Made by a program: the position numbers and the translations under genes. A stretch of 64,000 nt of DNA from contig NZ_KQ483358.1 of NCBI RefSeq assembly GCF_001432305.1, positions 2,849,710-2,913,709 on the forward strand, written 5' to 3'. The notes beneath the pieces were generated by a model. That model searched no databases. It was not told where the DNA came from and saw nothing but the letters and a program-made list of their open reading frames with translations. Positions 39,709 to 48,796 of the stretch are shown in pieces. The DNA comes from Curvibacter sp. PAE-UM. Its GTDB lineage: Bacteria > Pseudomonadota > Gammaproteobacteria > Burkholderiales > Burkholderiaceae_C. Every line of letters starts with the position of its first letter. Positions within the stretch are counted from its first letter, which is position 1.

Positions 39709-40201
39709 AAGCAAAGAGAAGGCGAGCCGGGTGCGTCGTCCCTGCGCTACGCTCCGGGCACGCTGCGTTGCTCGGCCAGGGCGGGAAGTGCAGAAACTCG
39801 CCCTGCGGGCTCAGACATCTGCACTTCCTTTTCCACCCTGGCCTGCGCTACTCGCCTCCGCACACGGCAGAGGTGAACCGGATACCAAAACCAAAGACCA
39901 CAAGGGCGCGCCATGGCGCGTCCTTGTTTGGCTGTTTTGTCTTCGGCTGTTGGTTCCCCATGCCGTGTGGCAGGGCTGAGCAGCGCAGCAGCGGGCGGTT
40001 CAGGGCGGGCGTTGTCTGAGCGCAGCGAGTTTAGCCCGACCCCGCCCGGTGCGAGCAGCGCAAGGTACCCCGCAGGGGCCCTGACTTCGGCTCGCCTTTC
40101 TTTTGGGTACTTTGCTTTGGCGAAGCAAAGAAAAGTACCTCGCCTGCCGGGGCGAGACCCGGCTTGCCGCATAAACGATCACTCAAGCGAAAAGAGAAAA
40201 C

Positions 40202-40207
40202 TAAAAT
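40202..40207 (+). promoter_or_regulatory. TAAAAT element before TrhO-like gene
   Basis: CTAAAATCAC ends 7 bp before the GTG start at 40215, next to the end of repeat copy B. With transcription starting about 7 bp after the hexamer, the mRNA would be leaderless or nearly so. No clear -35. Confidence 0.4.
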
Positions 40208-40214
40208 CACGGGT

Positions 40215-40952
40215 GTGAACGACATCCTCAATATCTCCGCCTACAAATTCGTCCCCCTCCCCGACGCCCATGCGCTGCGCGATCGCCTGCACGAACAGGC
40301 CGTCGCCCTGGACCTCAAAGGCACGGTGCTGCTGGCCGAGGAAGGCATCAACCTCTTTCTGGCCGGCCCGGGCGCGGCGGTGCGCGAATTCGTGGCGAAG
40401 CTGCGCCAGGATCCGCGCCTGGCCGATCTGGTGCCGAAAGAGAGCTGGTCGGCCCAGGTGCCGTTTCGCAAGCTACTGGTCAAGGTCAAGCGCGAGATCA
40501 TCCGCATGAACCACCCCACCATCCGGCCAGCCGCGGGGCGTGCACCGGCCGTGCCGGCCGCCACCGTGCGGCGCTGGCTGGACCAGGGGCATGACGATGA
40601 CGGACGCCCGGTGGTGACCCTGGACACGCGTAATGCCTTCGAGATCGACCACGGCACGTTCGAAGGCGCGATCGACTGGCGCATCCAAAAATTCTCCGAT
40701 TTCCCGCAGGCGCTCCAGGCGCACCAGGCCGAGCTCCAGGGCAAGACGGTGGTGAGCTTTTGTACCGGCGGCATCCGCTGCGAAAAAGCGGCCATCTACA
40801 TGCAGGAGAGCGGACTGGAACACGTCTACCAGCTCGAAGGCGGCATCCTCAAGTACTTCGAGGAGTCCGGAGGGGCGCATTTTCGGGGTGAATGCTTCGT
40901 ATTCGACGAACGCGAGGCGTTGGGAGCCGATCTTCAGGCCAGACGCAACTGA
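40215..40952 (+). CDS. Rhodanese-domain tRNA uridine hydroxylase-like protein
   Basis: 245 aa. N-terminal acylphosphatase-like domain (about 1-95), rhodanese domain from about 110, with the active-site loop [15 protein letters not shown] that is characteristic of the TrhO (YceA) family, which makes 5-hydroxyuridine at tRNA position 34. E. coli TrhO is about 350 aa; here the protein stops right after ECFVFDERE, so the C-terminal cysteine-rich region is missing. The GTG at 40215 was chosen because the N-terminus then matches the family; a TTG further upstream (40164) lies in the repeat. Confidence 0.8.
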   Translation: MNDILNISAYKFVPLPDAHALRDRLHEQAVALDLKGTVLLAEEGINLFLAGPGAAVREFVAKLRQDPRLADLVPKESWSAQVPFRKLLVKVKREIIRMNHPTIRPAAGRAPAVPAATVRRWLDQGHDDDGRPVVTLDTRNAFEIDHGTFEGAIDWRIQKFSDFPQALQAHQAELQGKTVVSFCTGGIRCEKAAIYMQESGLEHVYQLEGGILKYFEESGGAHFRGECFVFDEREALGADLQARRN

Positions 40953-41080
40953 GCGGGCAAGCGAGACTTATTTCACCCGAATCGGCACTCGGGTAACGCC
41001 CGGGGCCTGTTGCCCGGGCATGCGGTCGATTACCATGGTGCCGAGTCCGCTGTTTTCGAAAACGTCAGCGGACCCCACCC

Positions 41081-42082
41081 ATGCGCGCCCAACGGTCTGC
41101 CCCAACAACCCATCGCCCGCTGTCGGTCGCAAGGCGCAGGGTTTTGCTGGGCGCTGCGCTGCCCTGGCTGCTGCCGCTCACCGCCTGCGGTCCCAGGCGT
41201 CCCCTGGTCCTGGCAGGACACCCCTGGCCCGGCTATGAGCCCATGTTCCTGGCGCGCTCGCTGGGGTACCTACCCAAGGATCTCAGCCTGCTCGAAGCAC
41301 CCACGGTGCAGGCCTCTATCGACGCCGTCAAGAATGGCTCGGCCGATGGCGCCATGCTCACCCTCGATGAAATACTGCTGCTGCGCGACGAGGGCGTGCC
41401 CCTGCAGATCGTGCTGGTCTTCGATGTTTCCAAGGGTGCCGACGTTCTGCTGGCACGCCCGACGCTCAAGCGCTTGACCGACCTGAAGGGCCGGCGCATC
41501 GGTGCCGAAGGCAGTGCCCTGGGTTCCCTGATGCTGGCCATGGTGCTGGAGAAGGCGGGCCTGCGGCTGGAGGACGTGCGCGTGCAGCGCATCGTCTACG
41601 ACGAGCATGAAAGTGCCTGGGCCACGGGCGGGCTCGATGCCCTCGTGACTTATGAACCGGTCGCGACCCGTCTCAAGAAGACCGGCGCGCGTCAGTTGCT
41701 GAGCACACGCGAGATGCCCGACACCATCTTCGATGTGCTGGCGGTACGCACGGGTGCCCTGGAAACGCACGGTCACATCCTGCGCGCCAGCCTGGATGGG
41801 CATTTCAAGGCCCTGAGCTACCTGCGGCAGAACCCCTGGGATGCGGCCTACCAGACGGCGCAGCACCTGGGTGTCAGCGCAGAGGAGATGATTGCTTCAC
41901 TGCGCGGCCTGGAATTGCCGGATCTGATCGGCAACCAGCGTTATCTCTCGGCGCAGGATGGTGATCTGCGGCGCGTCACGAGCAAGCTCTCGGCCATCAT
42001 GCTGCAGGCTGGCATCATCCGCCAGCCCGTGGATACCAGGCTGCTCTACAGTGGTGCCTACCTGCCGGCCACTGCCACATGA
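41081..42082 (+). CDS. Periplasmic solute-binding lipoprotein (NMT1/SsuA-like)
   Basis: 333 aa. N-terminus has twin-arginine-like residues (ARRRVLLG) and a lipobox LTAC (about 33-36), then a type II periplasmic binding fold: LVLAGHPWPGYEPMFLARSLGY is the usual start, and ADGAMLTLDEIL and DLKGRRIGAEG are typical NMT1/ThiY/SsuA motifs. Such proteins usually feed ABC importers for sulfonates or thiamine precursors, but no ATPase or permease is nearby. It overlaps the next gene by 4 bp (ATGA), which points to a sensor role. Ligand unknown. Confidence 0.83.
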   Translation: MRAQRSAPTTHRPLSVARRRVLLGAALPWLLPLTACGPRRPLVLAGHPWPGYEPMFLARSLGYLPKDLSLLEAPTVQASIDAVKNGSADGAMLTLDEILLLRDEGVPLQIVLVFDVSKGADVLLARPTLKRLTDLKGRRIGAEGSALGSLMLAMVLEKAGLRLEDVRVQRIVYDEHESAWATGGLDALVTYEPVATRLKKTGARQLLSTREMPDTIFDVLAVRTGALETHGHILRASLDGHFKALSYLRQNPWDAAYQTAQHLGVSAEEMIASLRGLELPDLIGNQRYLSAQDGDLRRVTSKLSAIMLQAGIIRQPVDTRLLYSGAYLPATAT

Positions 42083-44793
42083 TGATCAAACGCCGCCTGC
42101 AACGCGCACTTGCCGGCCTGCTCCTGGCCCTGGCCGCCACGCCGCTGAGGGCCGACCCTGAAACCATCGTGGTGGGTGTCCTGTCGTTCCGTCCTGAAGC
42201 CCTCGCCCTGGCCCAGTGGAAACCCCTGACCGACTACCTCAACCGCTCGGTCCCCTCGGCGCACTTCGAACTCAAGGTGTACGAATACGGCCCCATGCAG
42301 GAAGCCGTGCGCCAGCAGGCGGTGGACCTGGTGATCACCCAGCCCGGCGAGTACGTACGCATGGTGCACCAGAACGGTCTCTCGACCCCCCTGGCCACCC
42401 TGATCAACCTGGAAAACGGGCGGCCGGTGCGTGCCATGGGCGGCGTCATCGTGGCACGCAGCGCACGCCAGGACCTGCGCGACCTGAAGGATCTGCAAGA
42501 CCAGCGCATCGCCACCGTCTCGCGCCTGTCCTTCGGCGCCTACCAGATCCAGGCCACCGAACTGGCGCGCCTGTCGATCAGCCCCGAGCGCGTGGTGGAA
42601 ACCGGCTTACCGCAGGACCGCGTCATCGAAGCCTTGCTGGCCAACGAGGCCGACGTCGCTTTCGTGCGCACCGGCCTGCTCGAAACCCTGGTACGCGAGG
42701 GGCGGCTCAAGCCGGGTGAGCTCAAGGTCCTGGGACAGCAGAACTACCCCGGTTATCCCTACGCCCTGTCCTCGCGGCTTTACCCGGAATGGCCAGTCGT
42801 CGCCATGTCGCACCTGCCGGAAGATCTCTCGGTGCGCATCGCCGGCGCCCTGCTTTCGCTGCCGCACGGCGGCGACGCGGCAAGGCGCATGGGCATCTAC
42901 GGCTTCACCGTGCCGGCCGACTACGAACCGGTACGCGCCATGATGCGCGAGTTGCGCGCCCCGCCCTTCGACAAACCGCCGGTCATCTCCTGGCGCGACA
43001 TCTGGCAGCAGTACGGCCTGCTGGTCGCCAGCGCGGTGCTGACCCTGCTGGTCATCGTGGTGATGGCGCTGCGCGAGATGCTGCTGCGCCAGCGCATGGA
43101 TTCGTTCAGCAACGCCATGGGCGAAGGCATGTTCGTGCTGGATCGCCAGGGCATCGTCACCTACATCAACCGCGCCGCGTGCCGCCTGCTCGGTTACCAG
43201 CGCGAGGCGCTGCTGGGCCGGCAACTGCTGCCCCTGATCCTCTCGACCGCATCCCAGCCCCAGTACCTGGGCGGAACCAACCCCCTGCTCGACCCGCAAC
43301 GCTGGCAACTGCCTTACGAAGGAGAAAACGTCTTCGTCAGTGCCAGTGGCAAAGTCTTCCCGGTCGAGGTCAGCAGCCGGCCCGTACGGCGCAAGGACCG
43401 CTTCGTACGCATCGTGACCGTGTTCTCCGACATCTCGGAGCGCAAGGCCCACAGCGAACATGTCTACCACCTGGCCTACCACGACGCCCTCACCGGCCTG
43501 CCCAACCGCCGCCTGCTGTTCGAACGCCTGCAGGAAAGCCTGGGCCGCAGCAACGGGAGCAGCCGCGGTGCCCTGTTGTTCTCGGACCTGGACCGCTTCA
43601 AGCAGCTCAACGACACCCTGGGCCACAAGGTCGGCGACGCCTTGTTGCAGGCCGTGGCCGGTCGGATGCTGCGCATCGTCGGCGACCAAGGCCTGGTGGC
43701 GCATACCGGCGGCGACGAATTCGCAGTGCTGCTGGAGCGGCTCGACACCGATCCCGAGCGCGCCAGTGCCCAGGCACGCAGCCTGGCGGAAAAGCTGCGC
43801 AGCAGCATGCGCGAACCCTTCGGCATCGACAGCCAGTACCACCAGATGACGGTCAGCATCGGCGTGGCGTTGTTCGATGGCCCCGAGACCGGTGCCGACG
43901 AACTGATCAAGCGCGCCGACATGGCCATGTACGAGGCCAAGGCCGGCGGACGCAATGCCATCCGCTTCTTCGACCACGATATCGCCGTGCAGCTCAGCCA
44001 GCGCGTGACCCTGGAAGCGGACCTGAACCAGGCGCTGGCCCTGCAGCAGTTCCGCGTGTTTTTCCAGCCGCAGTACGACAGCGAAGGCCGCATGGTCGGC
44101 GCCGAGGCCCTGGTGCGCTGGTTGCATCCGCAGCGCGGCCTGGTGACGCCAGGCCACTTCATCCCCCTGGCCGAGGAAACCGGCCTGATCCTGCCGCTGG
44201 GCCAGTGGGTGCTGGAGCAGGTCTGCCAGCAGATCGAACGCTGGCGCGGCCATCCGGTGCTGGGCGAGCTGGTGATCTCCGTCAATCTCTGCGCCCACCA
44301 GCTGCTGCAGGCCAACTTCGTCGAAAGCATCACCTCGGTGCTGATGGCCACCGGCGCCGACGCCAGACGGCTGCAGCTGGAGCTGACCGAAAGCGTGCTG
44401 GCCCACAACATCGACGACGCCACGGACAAGATGCGCAGGCTGGTGGCGCTGGGGGTGCAGTTTGCGCTGGACGACTTCGGCACCGGCTACTCCTCGCTGA
44501 GCTACCTCAAGCGCCTGCCCATCCAGCAGCTCAAGATCGACGCCTCCTTCGTGCGCGACCTGCAGACCGACCCCAACGACGTGGTCATCACCCAGACCAT
44601 CATCGCCCTGGGCCAGAGCCTGGGGCTGGAGGTGATTGCCGAAGGCGTGGAAACCGAAGCCCAGCGCGACATCCTGCTGCAGCAGGGCTGTCGCCTGTTC
44701 CAGGGTTATTTCTATGCCCGGCCTCAAGCTTTGGCCGATCTGGTCGATCTAGTTCATAAAGTTCATCCGCTTCCCCAGGAGTCCCCCCCATGA
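42079..44793 (+). CDS. Solute-binding/PAS/GGDEF/EAL sensor protein
   Basis: 904 aa. Signal peptide (ends LRA, about 25); PhnD-like periplasmic domain (about 27-300: VVGVLSFRPEALALAQWKPL); one membrane helix (about 313-333); PAS domain (about 345-450); GGDEF domain with intact GGDEF (544-548) and no RxxD inhibitory site just before it; EAL domain with EAL at 676-678 and DDFGTGYSSLSYLKRLP. It is likely to make or degrade c-di-GMP in response to a periplasmic ligand. Both catalytic signatures are intact; which activity dominates cannot be told. Overlaps its neighbours on both sides as ATGA. Confidence 0.88.
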   Translation: MMIKRRLQRALAGLLLALAATPLRADPETIVVGVLSFRPEALALAQWKPLTDYLNRSVPSAHFELKVYEYGPMQEAVRQQAVDLVITQPGEYVRMVHQNGLSTPLATLINLENGRPVRAMGGVIVARSARQDLRDLKDLQDQRIATVSRLSFGAYQIQATELARLSISPERVVETGLPQDRVIEALLANEADVAFVRTGLLETLVREGRLKPGELKVLGQQNYPGYPYALSSRLYPEWPVVAMSHLPEDLSVRIAGALLSLPHGGDAARRMGIYGFTVPADYEPVRAMMRELRAPPFDKPPVISWRDIWQQYGLLVASAVLTLLVIVVMALREMLLRQRMDSFSNAMGEGMFVLDRQGIVTYINRAACRLLGYQREALLGRQLLPLILSTASQPQYLGGTNPLLDPQRWQLPYEGENVFVSASGKVFPVEVSSRPVRRKDRFVRIVTVFSDISERKAHSEHVYHLAYHDALTGLPNRRLLFERLQESLGRSNGSSRGALLFSDLDRFKQLNDTLGHKVGDALLQAVAGRMLRIVGDQGLVAHTGGDEFAVLLERLDTDPERASAQARSLAEKLRSSMREPFGIDSQYHQMTVSIGVALFDGPETGADELIKRADMAMYEAKAGGRNAIRFFDHDIAVQLSQRVTLEADLNQALALQQFRVFFQPQYDSEGRMVGAEALVRWLHPQRGLVTPGHFIPLAEETGLILPLGQWVLEQVCQQIERWRGHPVLGELVISVNLCAHQLLQANFVESITSVLMATGADARRLQLELTESVLAHNIDDATDKMRRLVALGVQFALDDFGTGYSSLSYLKRLPIQQLKIDASFVRDLQTDPNDVVITQTIIALGQSLGLEVIAEGVETEAQRDILLQQGCRLFQGYFYARPQALADLVDLVHKVHPLPQESPP

Positions 44794-46751
44794 CCGGTTT
44801 TTTCGGCCCCGCCACGGCACTGATGGCGCGCCTGCGCTTCAGCTACAAGTTCGCACTCTCGGGCCTCGTGGCCCTGGCCCTGCTCGTCTACATGGGCATC
44901 TCCCAGCTTTCTGCCCTGCAGTCACGCGTGAGCATGATCGCTTCGGAACGCGCCGCCGTGGCCCTGATGGCCGACCTGGTGGAGTGGAACAAGGTGCTGA
45001 TCGAGAGCCGGCGCATCACCATCACGGCCGCCCCGGGTGACCAGGGCGTGCGCCAGCGCTTCAAGGACAACGCCAAGGCGGTGGATGCGGTGCTCAAGCG
45101 CATCGAAGACGGCGTGAAGGCCTCCACCCCCTGGTTCGACATGGGCAAGGAGTTCAAGGGCCTGCAGGACGGCTGGGCCGAGCTGCAGAAGAAGGTCGAC
45201 GCCCTCCCCCTGGACACCGACTTCGCACAGAAGGCCTTCGGCGCGCACGCCCCGGAGTACGGCCGCCTGTACGCCTTCATGCGCGACATGGGCAACCGCT
45301 CGCGCATGTCGCTGGACCCGGACCTGGACCTGTTCTACCTGGGCTACCCGCTGGCCAACAACACGCCCAGCACCGCCGGCATCGCCGTGCGCATGGCCGC
45401 GTATTCCACGCTCAACGTCTCGCGCGGCGACATCAAGCCCGGCGACAAGGTGTTCTACGAGGTGACCGAGGCGCGCCTGAGCGACACCTTCGGCACGGTC
45501 GAGACCATGCTCTCCCAGGCCATGAAGGCCAACCCCGACGTGGAGAAAAAGCTCAGCAAGAACTTCGACACGCTCAAGTCCAGTGCCAAGGAGTTCATCG
45601 CCTACACGCGCAAGAATTTCACCACGGCGGATGCCATCGGTGTCACACAGCAACAGGCCGGCCAGGCCGCGCAGGCCACCATCGACGCGGCCTGGGCGCT
45701 GGTCGAGCAGAACCGCAAGGTCATGGATGAAGTGCTGGCCGAACGCTCCAGCAGCGCCGCCACCAAACGCACCCTGCTGGGCCTCGTGCTGGGCCTGGGC
45801 ATCCTGGTCTCGATCTACCTCTACATGGGCATGTACTACGGCATCACCGGCGCCATGCAACAGGCCAAGCAGGCAGGCCGCGCGATTGCCGCGGGTGAGC
45901 TGGGCACCGTGCCCGAGCCGGCCACGCGCGACGAATTCGCCGACCTGATGGACGACCTGCGCCGCGCCGACCGCTCCCTGGTGGGCATCATCAGCAATGT
46001 CAAGGGGGCGGCCGAGTCCATCGCCACCGCCTCCTCGGAAATCGCCCAGGGCAATGCCGACCTGAGCGCCCGCACCGAACAGCAGGCCGGCTCCCTGGAA
46101 CAGACCGCGTCGGCCATGGGCAGCCTCACACAGACCGTGCAGCACAGCGCCGACAACGCGCGCCAGGCCTCGCAACTGGCGGCCACCGCCTCCCAGGTCG
46201 CCGCGCGCGGCGGCCAGGCCGTGGGTGAAGTCGTGAGCACCATGGCCGGCATCCAGACCGCATCGAAAAAGATCAACGACATCATCGGCGTCATCGACGG
46301 CATCGCCTTCCAGACCAACATCCTCGCGCTCAACGCCGCGGTGGAAGCCGCGCGCGCCGGCGAGCAGGGCCGCGGTTTTGCCGTGGTCGCCGGTGAAGTG
46401 CGTCTGCTGGCGCAGCGCAGCGCCGAGGCCGCCAAGGAGATCAAGGCCCTGATCTCCGACAGCGTGAACCAGGTGGACAAGGGCTCGCACCTGGTCGGCG
46501 ACGCCGGCAACACCATGGGCGAGATCGTGGCCCAGGTCCGGCGCGTGACCGACCTGATCGGCGAGATCAGCGCGGCCACGGTGGAGCAGTCCTCGGGCAT
46601 CGCGCGCGTCAACGACTCGATCACGGGCATCGACCAGATGACCCAGCAGAACTCCGCGCTGGTCGAGGAATCGGCCGCAGCCGCGGCCAGCCTGCGCGAT
46701 CAGGCCACCCGTCTCAACGAGATGGTCAGCGTGTTCAAGATCACCAGCTGA
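44790..46751 (+). CDS. Methyl-accepting chemotaxis protein
   Basis: 653 aa. First membrane helix about 20-40, a periplasmic domain of about 285 residues with helical character, second helix about 328-350, HAMP (about 352-400), and the cytoplasmic signalling coiled coil with the CheA/CheW-binding tip [20 protein letters not shown] (about 505-525). A Glu-rich stretch ending in VFKITS lacks an obvious CheR-binding pentapeptide. The ATG overlaps the previous stop as ATGA, so this receptor is translated with the c-di-GMP protein. Confidence 0.92.
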   Translation: MTGFFGPATALMARLRFSYKFALSGLVALALLVYMGISQLSALQSRVSMIASERAAVALMADLVEWNKVLIESRRITITAAPGDQGVRQRFKDNAKAVDAVLKRIEDGVKASTPWFDMGKEFKGLQDGWAELQKKVDALPLDTDFAQKAFGAHAPEYGRLYAFMRDMGNRSRMSLDPDLDLFYLGYPLANNTPSTAGIAVRMAAYSTLNVSRGDIKPGDKVFYEVTEARLSDTFGTVETMLSQAMKANPDVEKKLSKNFDTLKSSAKEFIAYTRKNFTTADAIGVTQQQAGQAAQATIDAAWALVEQNRKVMDEVLAERSSSAATKRTLLGLVLGLGILVSIYLYMGMYYGITGAMQQAKQAGRAIAAGELGTVPEPATRDEFADLMDDLRRADRSLVGIISNVKGAAESIATASSEIAQGNADLSARTEQQAGSLEQTASAMGSLTQTVQHSADNARQASQLAATASQVAARGGQAVGEVVSTMAGIQTASKKINDIIGVIDGIAFQTNILALNAAVEAARAGEQGRGFAVVAGEVRLLAQRSAEAAKEIKALISDSVNQVDKGSHLVGDAGNTMGEIVAQVRRVTDLIGEISAATVEQSSGIARVNDSITGIDQMTQQNSALVEESAAAAASLRDQATRLNEMVSVFKITS

Positions 46752-46786
46752 TCGGTTGCCGCGAGACCCGGGCCGGGTCTCGCACT

Positions 46787-47668
46787 TCAGGACAGGAAGC
46801 GTCGCTCGGGCAGGGGAATGAACTCGGTCTCGCCCGGCACCTGGCCCAGGCGCTGGGCCTCCCAGTCGTCGGCCGCCTGCGCGATGCGCTCGCGGCGAGC
46901 GGAGACGAAGTTCCACCACATATGGCGCGGTGCATCCAGCGGCGCGCCACCGATCACCACCAGGCGGGTGGCCTCGCTGGCGATCAGCTCCGCGCCCGCC
47001 GGGCCCAGCACTGCCATCTGCTGCGCTGCCAGCGGCTGGCCATCGAGCGTCAAAGCACCCTGCACCACGTAGACCGCCAGCTCGGGCGCCAGCGCGGGCA
47101 GCTGGAGACGACCACCGGCCGGCAGCTGCACATCCAGGTACAACGTGGGCATCAGCGTATGCACCGGCGAACGCAAGCCGAAAGCCTCGCCCACCAGCAC
47201 ACGCACCGTCGCATCATCGACCCGCCCCTCGGGGATCGCCGCGGCCGGTGTGTGCTCGAACGACGGCTCGGCCTCCTCGTGCTCGCGCGGCAGGGCCACC
47301 CAGAGCTGCAGGCCATGGTTGGTGTAGGTGCTGCTGCGTAGCGACTCGGGACGGCGCTCGGAATGCACGATGCCGCGCCCGGCCGTCATCCAGTTGATGG
47401 CGCCGGGCTCGATCAGTTGCACCGAGCCCAGGCTGTCGCGGTGCATCATCGCGCCCTCGAACAGATAGGTCACCGTGGCCAGGCCGATGTGCGGATGCGG
47501 CCGCACATCGTGCTCGGTTCCGGGCGTTTCCAGCGCGGGACCGAAGTGGTCAAAGAAGATGAAGGGACCGACCGAACGCTGCGCCGCCGCGGGCAGCAGG
47601 CGTCGCACCAGGAAACCGCCCCCCAGATCCTTCTGGTGGCCCGTAAGGATGTGTTGTGGCGGTTTCAT
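46787..47668 (-). CDS. Pirin-family protein
   Basis: 293 aa bicupin. N-terminal pirin domain with the metal-binding motif (FFDHFGPALETPGTEHDVRPHPHIGL), then PGAINWMTAGRGIVHSERRPE; a second cupin half at the C-terminus. Bacterial pirins can act as quercetinases or in redox regulation. It may form an operon with the flavodoxin, DoxX and second pirin further up the minus strand (35 bp gap). Confidence 0.87.
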   Translation of the reverse strand: MKPPQHILTGHQKDLGGGFLVRRLLPAAAQRSVGPFIFFDHFGPALETPGTEHDVRPHPHIGLATVTYLFEGAMMHRDSLGSVQLIEPGAINWMTAGRGIVHSERRPESLRSSTYTNHGLQLWVALPREHEEAEPSFEHTPAAAIPEGRVDDATVRVLVGEAFGLRSPVHTLMPTLYLDVQLPAGGRLQLPALAPELAVYVVQGALTLDGQPLAAQQMAVLGPAGAELIASEATRLVVIGGAPLDAPRHMWWNFVSARRERIAQAADDWEAQRLGQVPGETEFIPLPERRFLS

Positions 47669-47703
47669 GGCGTTGGTGGCCCTCCTGGAGCCCGACTCTA
47701 CGC

Positions 47704-48258
47704 TCAGCCGCGCAGCTTGGCGGCAACCACGGCCACGCGCTGGCCGAACAGGCGCGCGGTTTCCAGGTCACCGGCTTCCATCTTGTCGGCCGGTGCGTCG
47801 GAGGCCGTCTGGCCCATCAGACCGGCATTCGCGGCCAGATAGTTGACGTCGCTGCGCTTGGAGTCCTTGGTGTTGTGGTACGCCATGCCCAGACCGACCC
47901 ACAGACCGCCATGCTGCATGGCCAGCGTGTGCAGATAGCTCAAGGTGGAGCCCTTGTCGCCGTTGACGTTGGAGCTGTTGGTGAAACCCGCGAACACCTT
48001 GTCCTTCCAGGCCTGGGTGTACCAGGGCTTGCTGGAAGCGTCGGCGAACTTCTTGAACTGCCAGCTCACGCTGCCCATGTAGGTGGGCGAGCCCATGATG
48101 ATGGCGTCGGCGGCAGCCAGCGTCTCCCAAGCAGCTTCGGGCAGGTTGCCCTCGGCGTCGATGGTGAGCAGTTCGGCACCGGCGCCTTCGGCCACGGATT
48201 GGGCCAGGCGTTGGGTATGGCCATAACCCGAATGAAAGACAACAGCAACTTTTGCCAT
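47704..48258 (-). CDS. Flavodoxin-family NAD(P)H-dependent quinone reductase
   Basis: 184 aa, WrbA-like. VAVVFHSGYGHTQRLAQSV (4-22) is the FMN phosphate loop; GSPTYMGSVSWQFKKFAD and the region around FTNSSNVNGDKGST are the isoalloxazine-binding loops. Two-electron reduction of quinones would avoid semiquinone stress, in keeping with the pirin and DoxX neighbours. The ATG at 48258 was preferred over an upstream start that adds non-conserved residues. Confidence 0.87.
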   Translation of the reverse strand: MAKVAVVFHSGYGHTQRLAQSVAEGAGAELLTIDAEGNLPEAAWETLAAADAIIMGSPTYMGSVSWQFKKFADASSKPWYTQAWKDKVFAGFTNSSNVNGDKGSTLSYLHTLAMQHGGLWVGLGMAYHNTKDSKRSDVNYLAANAGLMGQTASDAPADKMEAGDLETARLFGQRVAVVAAKLRG

Positions 48259-48345
48259 GAGATGACTCCAGTAAAAACGATTTGAGAAATTGCAAGGACA
48301 CGTGCCGGTCCCGTGTGTCACGGGGCCCGGCACGCAGGCTGAGGA

Positions 48346-48756
48346 TCAGCGCTGACGCTTGGCGTCCAGGCTCCAGGCGCCGGCGCCGTGCGCGGCCAGC
48401 ACCAGCAGGCCGCCGACCACCGCGATGTTCTTGTTGAACATCAGCTGCTGCACGAAGACCTGGTCAGCCGGCACGCCCCAGTAGTTGTGGAAGATGAAGG
48501 TCGCGACCAGGGTGAACAGGGCCAGCGCCAAGGCGGCCAGGCGGGTGCCGAAACCGAGGATCAGAGCCAGGCCACCGAGGATTTCCACCGCGACGGCGAT
48601 GGCTGCGCCCACTTCCGGCAGGGGCAGGCCCTTGGAAGCGATGTAACCGGCGGTACCGGCAAAGCCGCCGATCTTGCTGATGCCAGCCGGCAGGAACAGG
48701 GCGGCCAGCAGCAGGCGGCCAATGAGGGACAGGGGGTTTTGCAGTGTGTTGAACAT
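48346..48756 (-). CDS. DoxX-family membrane protein
   Basis: 136 aa with four hydrophobic helices: LIGRLLLAALFLPAGISKIGGFAGTAGYI (about 10-38), then about 50-70, 72-92 and 108-126. GISKI and the glycine patterns are typical DoxX. Role in quinone/redox stress is inferred from other DoxX clusters. AAGGAGCTACTC precedes the ATG. Confidence 0.88.
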   Translation of the reverse strand: MFNTLQNPLSLIGRLLLAALFLPAGISKIGGFAGTAGYIASKGLPLPEVGAAIAVAVEILGGLALILGFGTRLAALALALFTLVATFIFHNYWGVPADQVFVQQLMFNKNIAVVGGLLVLAAHGAGAWSLDAKRQR

Positions 48757-48796
48757 GAGTAGCTCCTTGGGTGAAATGAAACAGAGAGAGAAAAAA

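Larger units (their letters stand above)
38524..40163. repeat. Giant palindromic repeat, copy B, interrupted by IS30
   Basis: Same element as at 34434-34941, with the IS30 element (38582-39708) and one AAG target duplicate inside; without these it is 510 bp. Left terminus GCCGGGTCTCGCCCCGGC at 38524, right terminus ends at 40163. Central palindrome with one mismatch at 39900-39927. The 137-bp core 39962-40098 matches copy A in the same orientation. The outer left arm is identical for 80 bp to the complement of copy A's right arm. No gene lies in 39712-40163. Confidence 0.85.

Noticed and set aside
34434-40163. CRISPR array or phage attachment site
   Set aside because: There are only two large palindromic copies, no short regular repeat-spacer pattern, no cas or integrase gene.
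40984-41042. GCCCGGG/CCCGGGC hairpin after the TrhO-like gene as a terminator
   Set aside because: No U-tract follows and the stem is simple GC palindrome; not enough to call it.
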